Source: Rikenellaceae bacterium
Lineage (GTDB): Bacteria > Bacteroidota > Bacteroidia > Bacteroidales > Rikenellaceae
DNA: 64,000 nucleotides
NCBI GenBank assembly: GCA_902363575.1
Contig: CABJAJ010000002.1
Coordinates: forward strand, 434,001 to 498,000
Direction: 5' to 3'
A program made the position numbers and the translations under genes. Shown piece by piece: positions 1 through 8,125 of the stretch. The notes under the pieces were generated by a model, which did not search any database, was not told the DNA's origin, and saw only the letters and a list, made by a program, of their open reading frames with translations. The first letter of the stretch is position 1, and each line of letters begins with the position of its first letter.

Positions 1-1310
1 TTCTGCTCGGCCAAAAGCTGTTCGTTCCAGTCCTTGTTGGGATAGGTAGGCTGTTCACGGACAAAAGAGGCGTCATTCGCCTTGTCCAGACCGAGGAACT
101 CCCGCAATCCTTCACGGAACTCCTTGTAATTTCCGTTCATGATATCCGTCTGTTCCCGTATGTCGTCCGGATGGCACAGGCCGCTCGAACGCATCGACAT
201 GGCTTCTTCCCATGCGGATTCATATTTCCCGTAGCTCGACCGCAAAGCGTCGGGCAACAGGTCTATGTCACCTTCATCGAGGTTCTTGCCGTCAGTAACG
301 GAATCCAGATAAGGCTTCCGCTCCGGTGTCTCCTCGATGGTGGAACGGACAACCCGGTACATCTCCTGTTGCAGGTTCTTGGCAAACTCGATTCCCGCAA
401 GGTCGGTATCGAAACAGATGTGTTGCTTGGCAGGAAGCGAGAGCGTGAGGACACCCCGCATCTGTTCCACCGTCGGGTTACCACCGGTAGATATGAAGAC
501 CGCTTTCCGCAAATCCTTGTCGTTGGCCTGATGAAGCTGGTAATAGGCCATCGCGTCGTATGCACTCTCGAACCAGTAGATATGCTTGGCTTCGGTAAGC
601 GTAGTTTTGGCTGGGCTGGCAATCCATAACCCTTGGCTCGAATTGCTCCCTTCCGCCTTCCCTTTATAACTGCCGCTGCCATCCATGCGAGGGCGACCTC
701 GCTCTTCCAGACCGACAACCTGTCCCGTATCTTTCGGAACGGTCAGCGGAAAGGCGAGGTTGGTGTATTTCATGCCGTCCTCACGATGCTTCGTCGCCAG
801 ACAGAAGTTCCGATGAAAGGCATACTGCGTGTAAAGGTCGATGCCCCGATGCTTGAAGAACGGATAGAACTTCTTTTGTGTCGCCCGATCCTGCGGATTG
901 AACTGGTGAATGTCGTAATCCGCCATGTCAAACGGCTTCACATCCCGTTTAGGCTGGATAATCCGGATGTCCCGGTCAGCGACGGGATGGTTCAGCAACC
1001 GGTTACAGACAAGGTTTACCAGTCGGTCGGGAGACACGCCTGTACGGTATTCCGCAAAAAAATGCGGATGCTCCTTGATAAAGGAAATGATGTTATACGA
1101 CTTCTGCTGTTGCGGTTTGAAACAGCATTTCCCTTGCTGCGTGACAATGAACTTGTCGTTGCGGATGCGCCGCCCCTCGCTGTCCAACCGGACATACGAG
1201 GGATAGCGCAGGCCGTCGCGCCGGTTCAGGTGATAGCCCGCGTCGATAAGCACGTCCTGAATGTTCAGCCTGCGCAGAAAATCGTCATAAGTCAGTTCGC
1301 CCTCTCTCAT
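1..1310 (-). CDS. DUF3991/Toprim-type protein (3' end beyond the window)
   Basis: Open from the ATG at 1310 to the left edge, about 436 codons, incomplete at its C-terminus. Residues 1-110 resemble the zinc-ribbon-like DUF3991 region that precedes Toprim domains in mobile-element primase-like proteins. Residues about 235-345 look like a Toprim fold: an acidic FESAYDA segment near 247-253 and a D-x-D (FDTDLAG) near 300-306. Such proteins act on nucleic acid and are common in Bacteroides conjugative transposons next to mobilisation genes; the exact role is unknown. Only three bases separate its start from the stop of the upstream gene, so the two are probably translationally coupled. Family call from recognition only. 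Confidence 0.8.
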   Translation of the reverse strand, partial: MREGELTYDDFLRRLNIQDVLIDAGYHLNRRDGLRYPSYVRLDSEGRRIRNDKFIVTQQGKCCFKPQQQKSYNIISFIKEHPHFFAEYRTGVSPDRLVNLVCNRLLNHPVADRDIRIIQPKRDVKPFDMADYDIHQFNPQDRATQKKFYPFFKHRGIDLYTQYAFHRNFCLATKHREDGMKYTNLAFPLTVPKDTGQVVGLEERGRPRMDGSGSYKGKAEGSNSSQGLWIASPAKTTLTEAKHIYWFESAYDAMAYYQLHQANDKDLRKAVFISTGGNPTVEQMRGVLTLSLPAKQHICFDTDLAGIEFAKNLQQEMYRVVRSTIEETPERKPYLDSVTDGKNLDEGDIDLLPDALRSSYGKYESAWEEAMSMRSSGLCHPDDIREQTDIMNGNYKEFREGLREFLGLDKANDASFVREQPTYPNKDWNEQLLAEQ

Positions 1311-1313
1311 GGT

Positions 1314-2891
1314 TTACCTCCCCATTCTCATATCATTGATTTCACGGTTCATCTCTGCCTCGAAACAACGGATGGCCATATCCCTCGGTGTATCGACCCC
1401 CAGCTTGATGTACGGGCGTGGCGGACCGCCGAAACGCTCGCCGTAGAACTCCGGGGCATGGCAGTGATGGTGGATGCCGTGCGCGACACCCGCCGCGACT
1501 ACCGTACCTGCGGTGAGGGCGGCAAAGATTTTCGTACCGAGCCCCCGTTGTGCTTCCGGGCGTGTTTTCATGTCCACTTCGCTGAAAATCTTGGAAAAGA
1601 GCTTCATCCGGTGATAATCATCCACAGCAAGGAACTTGTCGTAATCCCGTTGGGTTATCTCATGGCTGATAGCCTGACCGTCGATAACAGCGGTCATCCT
1701 GTATTTCCCCTCGGTTTGTGCCGGTTGAACGGCTATCTGGCTCACTTCAACTTCCCGCCCGTGCTTCTCTTCCCGATACCATCCCTTGTTTTCATTCAGA
1801 AACTGGAGGTCACGCCCGTCCACTGCCGCACCGACATAGCCCTGTATGGATTCCTCTTGCTGTTGCAGCGAGGTTTCCACCGGCATGAAAGCCTCCTGCT
1901 CCTGCCGTTGGCGTTGTTCCAAATCCTGCTGTACTTCGGGATGCAGGCCGATAGCGATGCGTTGATCGCTGTTGAGAGCCTCCATCGTCACTTTGTCGGA
2001 AAAGTCAGCCCCGATAATGCCGTTCAGCAGTTCCAGACGTTTTTCTACGGGTTGTTCCTCGATGGGTGCGGCAACCAGTGTCCTCACTTCCTTTTCCGTC
2101 AGGTCATAGACCATATCGGCTTGGACGCTTTCCGACTGCACAGTCAGCGTCCGCCTTTCCGCATCCACGACAAGACCGTGCGAGGCAAGGCACTCCGCCA
2201 ATTTCTCGTTGGAAAAATAGACCGGAGAGGCTATAAGCTCCTTGTACGACCGTGCCGGTTCCCCGCTGCGCGGACGGCTGACCATCGGCGTGATGACCGC
2301 CTGCAAGTCCTGCAGAACGTCCCGTTGCTGTACGGGTTGCGCCTGTTGATGCCCCTTGTAATAGAATCCGTAACCGCCCGATTGCAACTCGCCGGGCTTC
2401 ATGCGCCCGTCGGGACGTTCGGGTACGATGGACGGCCCCGGAAAGAACAGTTGGCCGCCGACCCTGCGCAGGTGCAAGCCCCACTGGTTGCGTGGCGTCC
2501 AGCCGAGGAACGGCGGGGGCATTCCCATCCGTCCCATGCGACCGTACTCGCCGATGCCGATGCGGTAGCCGTGCAGCCCCATAGCCACACGCCCGTTGGC
2601 ATTGCGGGCATGGACGAAGTTCTTGGGCATATAGAAGTCTTTGCCCACGATGCTCGTGAGCACGTTGTAGGCTTTCTTGTTGGCCGTATTGGTTCCCCAG
2701 TCCGTGAGTGCCAACATCTGACGTTCGCTTATCGGATAGACCAGCAGCGGAGAATTATGCCCCTGCACAATCAGCCGATACCCTGAACCATCAAGCGCAA
2801 CATGGGCTTGCAGGCCGTTACGCATCAGCATATTGCGCATTTCGGGCTGCAAGTCCATCTGCCGGGGATTGGTATTCGTTCGTATCGCCAT
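1314..2891 (-). CDS. ICE protein of unknown function with three internal repeats
   Basis: 525 aa from the ATG at 2891; the frame is open further upstream, but that part overlaps the next gene and does not look coding. I do not recognise a named family. The protein contains three diverged copies of a roughly 80-90-residue unit at about 15-107, 225-317 and 365-442. The first two share a pattern of (I/L)(S/T)E(R/K) followed by I(V/I)G.DF and ending R(V/I)A(M/I)GLH. A Gln-rich stretch lies at 320-350 and a short hydrophobic segment at 456-474, followed by a His-rich HGIHHHCH. It is co-transcribed with the Toprim gene downstream. Proteins of this kind sit beside DUF4099/DUF3945 genes in conjugative transposons. 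Confidence 0.7.
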   Translation of the reverse strand: MAIRTNTNPRQMDLQPEMRNMLMRNGLQAHVALDGSGYRLIVQGHNSPLLVYPISERQMLALTDWGTNTANKKAYNVLTSIVGKDFYMPKNFVHARNANGRVAMGLHGYRIGIGEYGRMGRMGMPPPFLGWTPRNQWGLHLRRVGGQLFFPGPSIVPERPDGRMKPGELQSGGYGFYYKGHQQAQPVQQRDVLQDLQAVITPMVSRPRSGEPARSYKELIASPVYFSNEKLAECLASHGLVVDAERRTLTVQSESVQADMVYDLTEKEVRTLVAAPIEEQPVEKRLELLNGIIGADFSDKVTMEALNSDQRIAIGLHPEVQQDLEQRQRQEQEAFMPVETSLQQQEESIQGYVGAAVDGRDLQFLNENKGWYREEKHGREVEVSQIAVQPAQTEGKYRMTAVIDGQAISHEITQRDYDKFLAVDDYHRMKLFSKIFSEVDMKTRPEAQRGLGTKIFAALTAGTVVAAGVAHGIHHHCHAPEFYGERFGGPPRPYIKLGVDTPRDMAIRCFEAEMNREINDMRMGR

Positions 2892-2907
2892 AGTCGGATT
2901 GTTTTCG

Positions 2908-3132
2908 TTATGCGTCGCCGCGTTCCATTGCTGCCTCCAGCTGTTCGTCCTTGAAGCGGACAAACTCGGCAGCGGATTCGTTGCCGACAGCAAGCCCCTT
3001 TTCCTCGCAGTAACGGGCGTATTCCTCCTGCCAGTCGGCGGAGAAATGATTGACGTAATCGAGCCAGCCGTATTCGCCGCTCTGCATCTTCCCGACAAGT
3101 ACCTCTTCGGGATAATATTCGTTTTGTGCCAT
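2908..3132 (-). CDS. Small acidic ICE protein, unknown function
   Basis: 74 aa, rich in Glu and aromatic residues, starting MAQNEYYPEE. It fits snugly between its neighbours (16 bases to the downstream start, 20 bases from the upstream stop) and reads in the operon direction. I do not recognise a domain. Similar small acidic proteins recur in this position in Bacteroides conjugative transposons. Real gene likely; function unknown. Confidence 0.65.
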   Translation of the reverse strand: MAQNEYYPEEVLVGKMQSGEYGWLDYVNHFSADWQEEYARYCEEKGLAVGNESAAEFVRFKDEQLEAAMERGDA

Positions 3133-3152
3133 AATCTACGGATTGATTGTTT

Positions 3153-3911
3153 TTACTTGTGGAGGGCTGCCGCACGGTTGCGTTCGCCGCTCTTCTTCTG
3201 TTCGTTCCACAACTCCTCGGTGTAGTCCTCTTCCGAAACGTAGTCAAGGTTGCCGTCATCGTCCATGATCCAGCAACCGTAGCACCCGAAGGTGTATTTG
3301 TCCCACTCGCGCTTGGGCTGGTTGCGCCATTGCTGCGCGTCGCCCGAACAGAAGCGGATGCCGGTCTTGGCATGAAGGTCTATGCCCACTGTAGCAGACT
3401 CGCCGTCCACGACGACCGTCAGCGGCTCGCCGTGCTGCATCCCGTTTACCTCCACCGCACCGAGGCGCATGACCTCGGCCAGCACTTTCAGGTTGCGTGC
3501 GATGATGGGCGTGGGGACATACATCACCTGTTTCGTCTCGGTGTCAATCTGCACGAAAGCCTTGCTGCTCCGGCCGTCCGCCATTTCCACGTCGGCGACA
3601 ATCGCCTTGCCGTCGAGCAACTGTTTCTGCTGCGCTTCGTCATACCGTTCCAACGGAGAGGATTTCAGTGCCGGATAGAAGACCACATCCACCTGACCGT
3701 TGTCCATGCGGATAAAGGCAAAGCGGCTACGGCTCTCTATTTGCCCGCCATGCTCGTCCGTGACACGCACGGGAAGCACGGGAGAATGCCGACCATCGCA
3801 GATGTCGTCCAACACACGCATCGGCAAATCCTCAATCATCTCCCGTGTGAGACCGAATCGTTCCAGTGTCGGAAAAGGTAATTCATCAAATTCAATCTGA
3901 ACTTTTTTCAT
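3153..3911 (-). CDS. DUF4099-like ICE protein
   Basis: 252 aa. The N-terminus (about 1-55) has the DUF4099 pattern: a hydrophobic/acidic start, LPFPTLERFGL, then LPMRVLDDICDGRHSPVLPV. The middle (about 95-150) resembles the DUF3945 type of repeat. A Cys pair (CYGC) lies near 209-212. These proteins are frequent on Bacteroidales conjugative elements, where their role is unknown. It is the first gene of a four-gene minus-strand operon running off the left edge, and a strong promoter match (3942-3974) lies about 30 bases upstream. Confidence 0.75.
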   Translation of the reverse strand: MKKVQIEFDELPFPTLERFGLTREMIEDLPMRVLDDICDGRHSPVLPVRVTDEHGGQIESRSRFAFIRMDNGQVDVVFYPALKSSPLERYDEAQQKQLLDGKAIVADVEMADGRSSKAFVQIDTETKQVMYVPTPIIARNLKVLAEVMRLGAVEVNGMQHGEPLTVVVDGESATVGIDLHAKTGIRFCSGDAQQWRNQPKREWDKYTFGCYGCWIMDDDGNLDYVSEEDYTEELWNEQKKSGERNRAAALHK

Positions 3912-3941
3912 ACTATATTCATATTATAAAATTGTACTATA

Positions 3942-3974
3942 CAAAGATAGAGACATCTTATTATGACGGACAAA
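3942..3974 (-). promoter_or_regulatory. Bacteroidetes-type promoter for the 3911 operon
   Basis: On the minus strand a TTTG (3974-3971) is followed by 21 bases and TATCTTTG (3949-3942). This matches the Bacteroides sigma-ABfr pattern TTTG-N19-21-TAnnTTTG at every defined position. The start codon of the DUF4099-like gene is about 30 bases downstream. Confidence 0.75.
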
Positions 3975-4018
3975 AATACAGCTATATAAATGGTTATAAT
4001 ATGCTGTTTTTATCTTCA

Positions 4019-4050
4019 TTAGTACGATTATTCAATTCAAATCGTACTAA
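4019..4050. promoter_or_regulatory. Perfect 11-bp inverted repeat (candidate operator) between divergent genes
   Basis: TTAGTACGATT (4019-4029) and AATCGTACTAA (4040-4050) are perfect reverse complements with a 10-base spacer. The site lies between the leftward DUF4099 operon and the rightward M23 peptidase gene. The half-site AATCGTACTA occurs again at 40493-40502, upstream of the tra operon, with a variant at 40480-40489. This suggests one element-encoded regulator acting at both places. Confidence 0.5.
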
Positions 4051-4130
4051 TAGACGCAAAATATCAAACCAATACAAGAAATGACGGCTGTTTGTTTCCG
4101 ACATGAAAACTCCCGTTATAACTTTGCCGA

Positions 4131-4784
4131 ATGAGAAAAATTTTACTGATAGCAATATCGGGTGTTTCATTCTGCACGATGCCCGCTCAGGCGCAGTTCA
4201 ACACGATTGCCAAGACACCAGAAAGATACAAGGTAGAAGCCTTGCAGGAGGGTATGAAAAAGCCGGAGCCGACACCCGAAAGCATGGCTCCTGTACAGGA
4301 GACTTCGACAAAACCTGCCGATGAAAGTAAGAAGTTGTGGATTGACCGTTATCTCAGTGTGTCTTATCCATTGCAGCGCATCAGAATTACATCACCATAC
4401 GGCTACCGGAAAGACCCGTTTACCGGAAAGAGGAAGTTTCACGGCGGTATCGACCTGCACGCACGGGGCGAGCAGGTATTGGCCATGATGGAGGGGGTGG
4501 TCGTCAAAGTGGGACAGGACAAGACGTCCGGCAAGTATGTGACCCTGCGGCACGGAAATTACACCGTCAGCTATTGCCACCTTTCACGGGTGCTGACCGC
4601 CAAGGGTACGGTAGTCCGTCCCCGTGATGCCGTCGGTATTACCGGCTCGACCGGACGAAGTACAGGCGAGCACTTGCACATAACCTGCAAGCTAAATGGC
4701 AAGAGTGTCGATCCGTCGGTCGTTTTCGATTACATCCGGACTACACAGCAGGAGTGCATTTCAGCTTTGAGCAGACTGTTGTAA
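4131..4784 (+). CDS. Secreted M23-family peptidase (lysostaphin/NlpD type)
   Basis: 217 aa. A signal peptide (about 1-22, ending AQA/Q) is followed by a Pro/Thr/Glu-rich linker to about 70 and a M23 domain at about 80-205. Zinc ligands are visible: the H of HGGIDLHA (with its D) and HLHI near the C-terminus. The YGYRKDPFTGKRKFHGGID segment is typical of the family. The enzyme would cut peptidoglycan cross-links in the periplasm; on a conjugative element this probably opens the wall for the transfer channel. It is monocistronic and divergent from the DUF4099 operon. Confidence 0.9.
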   Translation: MRKILLIAISGVSFCTMPAQAQFNTIAKTPERYKVEALQEGMKKPEPTPESMAPVQETSTKPADESKKLWIDRYLSVSYPLQRIRITSPYGYRKDPFTGKRKFHGGIDLHARGEQVLAMMEGVVVKVGQDKTSGKYVTLRHGNYTVSYCHLSRVLTAKGTVVRPRDAVGITGSTGRSTGEHLHITCKLNGKSVDPSVVFDYIRTTQQECISALSRLL

Positions 4785-4806
4785 GAGTGTTTATGTCGCC
4801 AAACGC

Positions 4807-4847
4807 TAATCGAAAAGAGTGTCATTAGGTGATGTGGTTTTCGATTA
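4807..4847. terminator. Inverted repeat between convergent genes, possible terminator
   Basis: TAATCGAAAA (4807-4816) and TTTTCGATTA (4838-4847) are perfect reverse complements around a 21-base loop. They lie between the ends of the M23 gene and the convergent cobO gene. The stem is AT-rich and the loop long, so its strength as a terminator is uncertain. Confidence 0.35.
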
Positions 4848-4932
4848 AAACAGGGAACTTTTCATTTTGGAACTTATCGTAATTTTTTATTTGAATGATT
4901 GTGAAACCAAGACCGAGTAGGGAGATCGGACT

Positions 4933-5451
4933 CTAACGGTCTATCCCGTTGCGGGAGAGGACGCCTTCCGTGTAATAATGTTTGACTTCTCGCATCTCCG
5001 TGACCAAGTCGGCTATGTCGATCAATTCTGCCGGAGCGTACCGTCCCGTGATTACCAACTCTGTCCCGGAATGTCGTCGAGAAATCGCCGTCAATACCTC
5101 CTCAATAGAAAGCAACTCGTAATACAGGGCAATGGTTAGTTCATCGAGCACGACCAGATTATACTCTCCCGAAGCGAGAATTTGTTTGCAGCTTTCCAAT
5201 CCCGCATAAGCTGCGTCAATATCTTCTTGTGCCGGCTTCTTTTCAATAAAGCACCCCCGACCGAATTGCTGGATGCGGACGTTGTTAAACAGATGTTCGA
5301 TCTTGGTTTCATTATATTTCATGTTCTTTACGAATTGTCCGATGAAGACGCTTCCTCCGGCACACAAAACTCGAATGGCAAGCCCAAATGCGGCCGTTGT
5401 CTTTCCTTTCCCGTTGCCAGTATAGACATGTATATATCCTTTGTTTTCCAT
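4933..5451 (-). CDS. cobO: Corrinoid adenosyltransferase (CobO/BtuR type)
   Basis: 172 aa, the normal length for the family. It adenosylates the cobalt of Co(I) corrinoids using ATP, an essential step in making or salvaging coenzyme B12. Visible signatures are a modified P-loop GNGKGKTT (12-19), LVVLDELTIALYY (about 99-111), the RHSGTELVITGRYAP motif (about 125-139) and a C-terminal LVTEMREVKHYY. It is the last gene of a minus-strand cluster (AbiEi, AbiEii, DUF71, cobO) and starts 33 bases after the DUF71 gene. No cobalamin riboswitch was recognised upstream, so control may come from the AbiEi promoter. Carriage on an ICE makes it accessory rather than housekeeping. Confidence 0.92.
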   Translation of the reverse strand: MENKGYIHVYTGNGKGKTTAAFGLAIRVLCAGGSVFIGQFVKNMKYNETKIEHLFNNVRIQQFGRGCFIEKKPAQEDIDAAYAGLESCKQILASGEYNLVVLDELTIALYYELLSIEEVLTAISRRHSGTELVITGRYAPAELIDIADLVTEMREVKHYYTEGVLSRNGIDR

Positions 5452-5484
5452 ATTGTTGATTTATGATTGCAAATGTAATCCGTG

Positions 5485-6219
5485 TTATGGTTCGGCGGAA
5501 AGATGGGCAAAACAATAAGTATAGGTTTGAATCGTGCCATCCTCAAGCCGGATGTCATAACTTTGGCTAAAGGGAGTTCCCAGTCGGAAAAGTACGGGTG
5601 AGGAGAATATCGGTCCGTCGTAGCAGAACGTGTGGTATTCTCCGTTTTCTCCGTTGTGATCCATTTCCTTGGGGAGAGAGGCAATAAAGTCGGCATCTAC
5701 CTCGCGACCGATGGCATCCATTCCCAAGCCATCGGCTTGCGTGGTCACGATGACCGTCTTCAGTCCGGAAGCGAGGTATTGCTGCATGACGATTTCCGAG
5801 GAGACTACTCCCCATAACGGCTCCACAACCTCTATTCCGAGTGGTGCGAGTTGTCGCTCCCTGTAGGCACGGACATCGTGCAAGTAAATATCCCCGAAAA
5901 TAAAATGGGTTACTCCTTGCTCCTTGAAATGTAGGGCTGCGCAAGTCATGGCCTCTGCGTAATTTTCAAGGTTCCCCTGGGGTGTGAGATTCACGATATG
6001 CAGGGGAATACCTATACTGTCTGCTTGTGCCTGAAGCAAGGGGAGTGGGATACCGTGCATGGTGGAGCGTTGCGAGTCACGATTGATTGTGGTGAGCAGG
6101 GCAACGATGTCGTATAGCTCCGATTGACGAGCTCGCCAAAGGGCATGCGCGGAGTCTTTTCCCCCGCTCCAGTTGAATACGGCTTTTATCTTTTCCATTC
6201 GATGTTCGTAAAACTTCAT
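5485..6219 (-). CDS. DUF71/COG2102 ATP-pyrophosphatase (Dph6-related), probable B12-salvage enzyme
   Basis: 244 aa. The PP-loop FNWSGGKDSAHALW lies at about 15-28, followed by the adenine-nucleotide alpha-hydrolase-like fold. The C-terminal HTFCYDGPIF resembles the EYHT-FV-DGP segment of diphthine-ammonia ligases. Bacteria lack diphthamide. Comparative genomics has predicted that a bacterial DUF71 subgroup works in B12 salvage, and the cobO neighbour fits that. The substrate is not known. Start: the ATG at 6219 overlaps the AbiEii stop by four bases (ATGA), indicating translational coupling. Met8 (6198) is an alternative that begins more like other family members. Confidence 0.82.
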   Translation of the reverse strand: MKFYEHRMEKIKAVFNWSGGKDSAHALWRARQSELYDIVALLTTINRDSQRSTMHGIPLPLLQAQADSIGIPLHIVNLTPQGNLENYAEAMTCAALHFKEQGVTHFIFGDIYLHDVRAYRERQLAPLGIEVVEPLWGVVSSEIVMQQYLASGLKTVIVTTQADGLGMDAIGREVDADFIASLPKEMDHNGENGEYHTFCYDGPIFSSPVLFRLGTPFSQSYDIRLEDGTIQTYTYCFAHLSAEP

Positions 6220-7289
6220 GCTTCCAATAACTCACTCGTTTTTGCCCAATAGTAGTAGGCTTCCGGTAGGTTGCTTCTCAGCTTATTCAGTTTGTTGGGC
6301 AGCGAAGGTCGGATGACCATATCCTTTATATCGGCAGGGTTGTTGGAATAAGATTCTATTTCATTGATTCCCTTTTCAATTAACGTGGCTAAATAAGCCG
6401 CTCTTGCTGCATCAATAATGGCATGGTCTATCAGATAACGCTGCTTGTACATGAATGATTTGACACGGATGATTCCGTCTTGTATCAGGTCGAAGTCTCC
6501 TTCTCCGGCTTTTCCCCGTGTGGAGATACAAAGTGCCGTTTGGCGGATGTCATTGAAAACTTGCCCTATGTCCGTTCCGAAAGACCGGTATGAAAGTTCG
6601 ACCACCGCAATCTTACGGAACGCTTCTTTGGTAATCTGCAGGTCTGAAACATTTTCAAACAGCCGCCCCACATCATAAAGCTGTTTGGCTATCTCCATCG
6701 AACAGGACCTTCCATTCTTGTAATAAGGTATTCCAGTTGTGTTGGGAGCGAAAGCCGTCAGTTTATCGCCCAAAATATCTTCTGCGGACGGGACTGTTAC
6801 CATCAATGGTTTTCCTTCCAACCGTATGAACGGGCAGTTGATAGCTATTTGTTGGGTACGGAAATAATGAATGTCCTCGTAGAGTACATCCAGCAGGATA
6901 TAGGATTGTGCATCGGTGTCATTTCGGTATGCAATCTGATAGAAAAACTTGGAATGGCTCTTGGGAATATCCGCATCATCCCGTTGCTTGCGTTCCACAA
7001 GTTCCAGATTGATGAAGCCGAAATCGGCAAATGATTTCAGATAGTCTTCAATGTTGGTTCCAGGGGGACAGATAAGATCAATGTCGATTGACAGACGATG
7101 AGCAGATTTCCCAAGTATGAGCATAAGTGCCGTTCCTCCCTTAAAAACCAGTGGACACCCGGCTTTAACCAGCATTTCAAGCAGGGACAGGGCACGGATT
7201 ACTTTCTCTATCAGATTTTTATCATTATAGTGCAATTCGGATGAAACCTGTTCGATCCATTCTGCCGTAAAACACTCCTTCTTTATCAT
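6216..7289 (-). CDS. AbiEii/MenA-type nucleotidyltransferase toxin
   Basis: 357 aa. The N-terminal domain has the nucleotidyltransferase signature FKGGTALMLI followed by RLSIDIDLICP (about 49-75), the GG...D-x-D pattern of the AbiEii family. In type IV toxin-antitoxin systems this toxin transfers nucleotides to RNA or tRNA and can abort phage infection. Its start overlaps the stop of the AbiEi-like gene by four bases (7286-7289), the classic arrangement. Unusually, its own stop overlaps the next gene, a B12-salvage-type ATPase. Protection or stabilisation of the ICE is the likely role. Confidence 0.88.
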   Translation of the reverse strand: MIKKECFTAEWIEQVSSELHYNDKNLIEKVIRALSLLEMLVKAGCPLVFKGGTALMLILGKSAHRLSIDIDLICPPGTNIEDYLKSFADFGFINLELVERKQRDDADIPKSHSKFFYQIAYRNDTDAQSYILLDVLYEDIHYFRTQQIAINCPFIRLEGKPLMVTVPSAEDILGDKLTAFAPNTTGIPYYKNGRSCSMEIAKQLYDVGRLFENVSDLQITKEAFRKIAVVELSYRSFGTDIGQVFNDIRQTALCISTRGKAGEGDFDLIQDGIIRVKSFMYKQRYLIDHAIIDAARAAYLATLIEKGINEIESYSNNPADIKDMVIRPSLPNKLNKLRSNLPEAYYYWAKTSELLEA

Positions 7290-8008
7290 TTTATGTTCAG
7301 ATTTTCTAATATGGACAATATTTCTTCTTTTGCCTTACGTCTGCCGGCATACCTGAATAGCCGATTTCGATTGACAGCGTACAGATTAAAGGCATTTTCA
7401 AAGATATGCTCGCTTTCACTGCCTTGTAGGTAGAAGAAATCCGCATCCCTCAATATATCCACCAACAGCTTTTCCAGTGTAGGCATCGGTACATCTGATA
7501 CTTTCTGCAAAGGAGCTTCCGAGACCAAATTTTTCACAAAAAAGACACGGCTGTCCATATCTACATATCGGTAAATCATATCTTTGTCCGGTCGCAGATA
7601 GACGTCACGGTTCCCGTCTTTCAAAAAGTTGAAAACCGTTTCTGCCGAATCCCTGTCTGTTTCCACATAGACAACACGGTTGGAAGAAAGGTGATGCTGC
7701 AAGGTTGCGATAATATCCCCCTGATAGACGCAGAACTTCGCAAATGGGAAATTGACCAGCAACGAATCGTAAATTTCTCTTACTTCACCTATGAGTTTAG
7801 GAACAAAGGACTGTTTCATGACTTTAGCATACATTCCGCGTCCGGTTCTGACCAATGCATTTTCATTCACGAGCTTGAACAGATACCATGACAAGGAAGA
7901 CTTGCTTATGCCAACCTTTTCGTGAAGATAGGCAAACAAGTCATCCATGCTGAAATCACGGTGTACTTCAGCGTATTCAAGTATGGATGTCGTTGTTTTG
8001 TTACTCAT
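7286..8008 (-). CDS. AbiEi-like antitoxin / autorepressor
   Basis: 240 aa from the ATG at 8008 (MSNKTTT). The frame is open to 8041, but that part lies inside the promoter. The N-terminus (about 5-60) reads as a winged helix: a helix, then FSMDDLFAYLHEKVG, then SSLSWYLFKLVNENALVRTG. The rest is the all-alpha/beta body found in AbiEi antitoxins, which bind operator repeats and neutralise the AbiEii toxin indirectly through repression. The stop overlaps the toxin start by four bases. Two perfect inverted repeats lie just upstream. The family call rests on context plus the N-terminal fold; the C-terminal domain is divergent. Confidence 0.82.
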   Translation of the reverse strand: MSNKTTTSILEYAEVHRDFSMDDLFAYLHEKVGISKSSLSWYLFKLVNENALVRTGRGMYAKVMKQSFVPKLIGEVREIYDSLLVNFPFAKFCVYQGDIIATLQHHLSSNRVVYVETDRDSAETVFNFLKDGNRDVYLRPDKDMIYRYVDMDSRVFFVKNLVSEAPLQKVSDVPMPTLEKLLVDILRDADFFYLQGSESEHIFENAFNLYAVNRNRLFRYAGRRKAKEEILSILENLNIK

Positions 8009-8029
8009 ATTATATCCTGTTTTTGCCTG

Positions 8030-8037
8030 CAAATATA
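8030..8037 (-). promoter_or_regulatory. -7 element of the AbiE/B12 operon promoter
   Basis: TATATTTG on the minus strand matches the Bacteroides -7 consensus TAnnTTTG. The start codon is only 22 bases downstream, so the leader would be very short. The -33 position falls inside the inverted repeat 8041-8076 and matches TTTG poorly. An operator overlapping the promoter would allow repression by the AbiEi protein. Confidence 0.6.
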
Positions 8038-8040
8038 GCA

Positions 8041-8076
8041 AATTTTCGGCACTATTCAGAAATAGTGCCGAAAATT
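8041..8076. promoter_or_regulatory. Operator candidate IR1 (16-bp perfect inverted repeat)
   Basis: AATTTTCGGCACTATT (8041-8056) and its exact reverse complement (8061-8076) are separated by four bases. It overlaps the -33 region of the AbiEi promoter. The core TCGGCAC is shared with IR2 at 8126-8167, giving four half-sites. AbiEi antitoxins studied elsewhere repress their promoter by binding inverted repeats, so these are the obvious binding sites. Confidence 0.7.
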
Positions 8077-8125
8077 TGTATTTATTTAAAACAATCTATA
8101 TGTAAATAACCTTTTGTCATCATCT

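Noticed and set aside
633..2786. 717-codon plus-strand reading frame
   Set aside because: It lies antisense to two minus-strand genes that have clear protein character and operon spacing. Its translation has no domain and a skewed composition.
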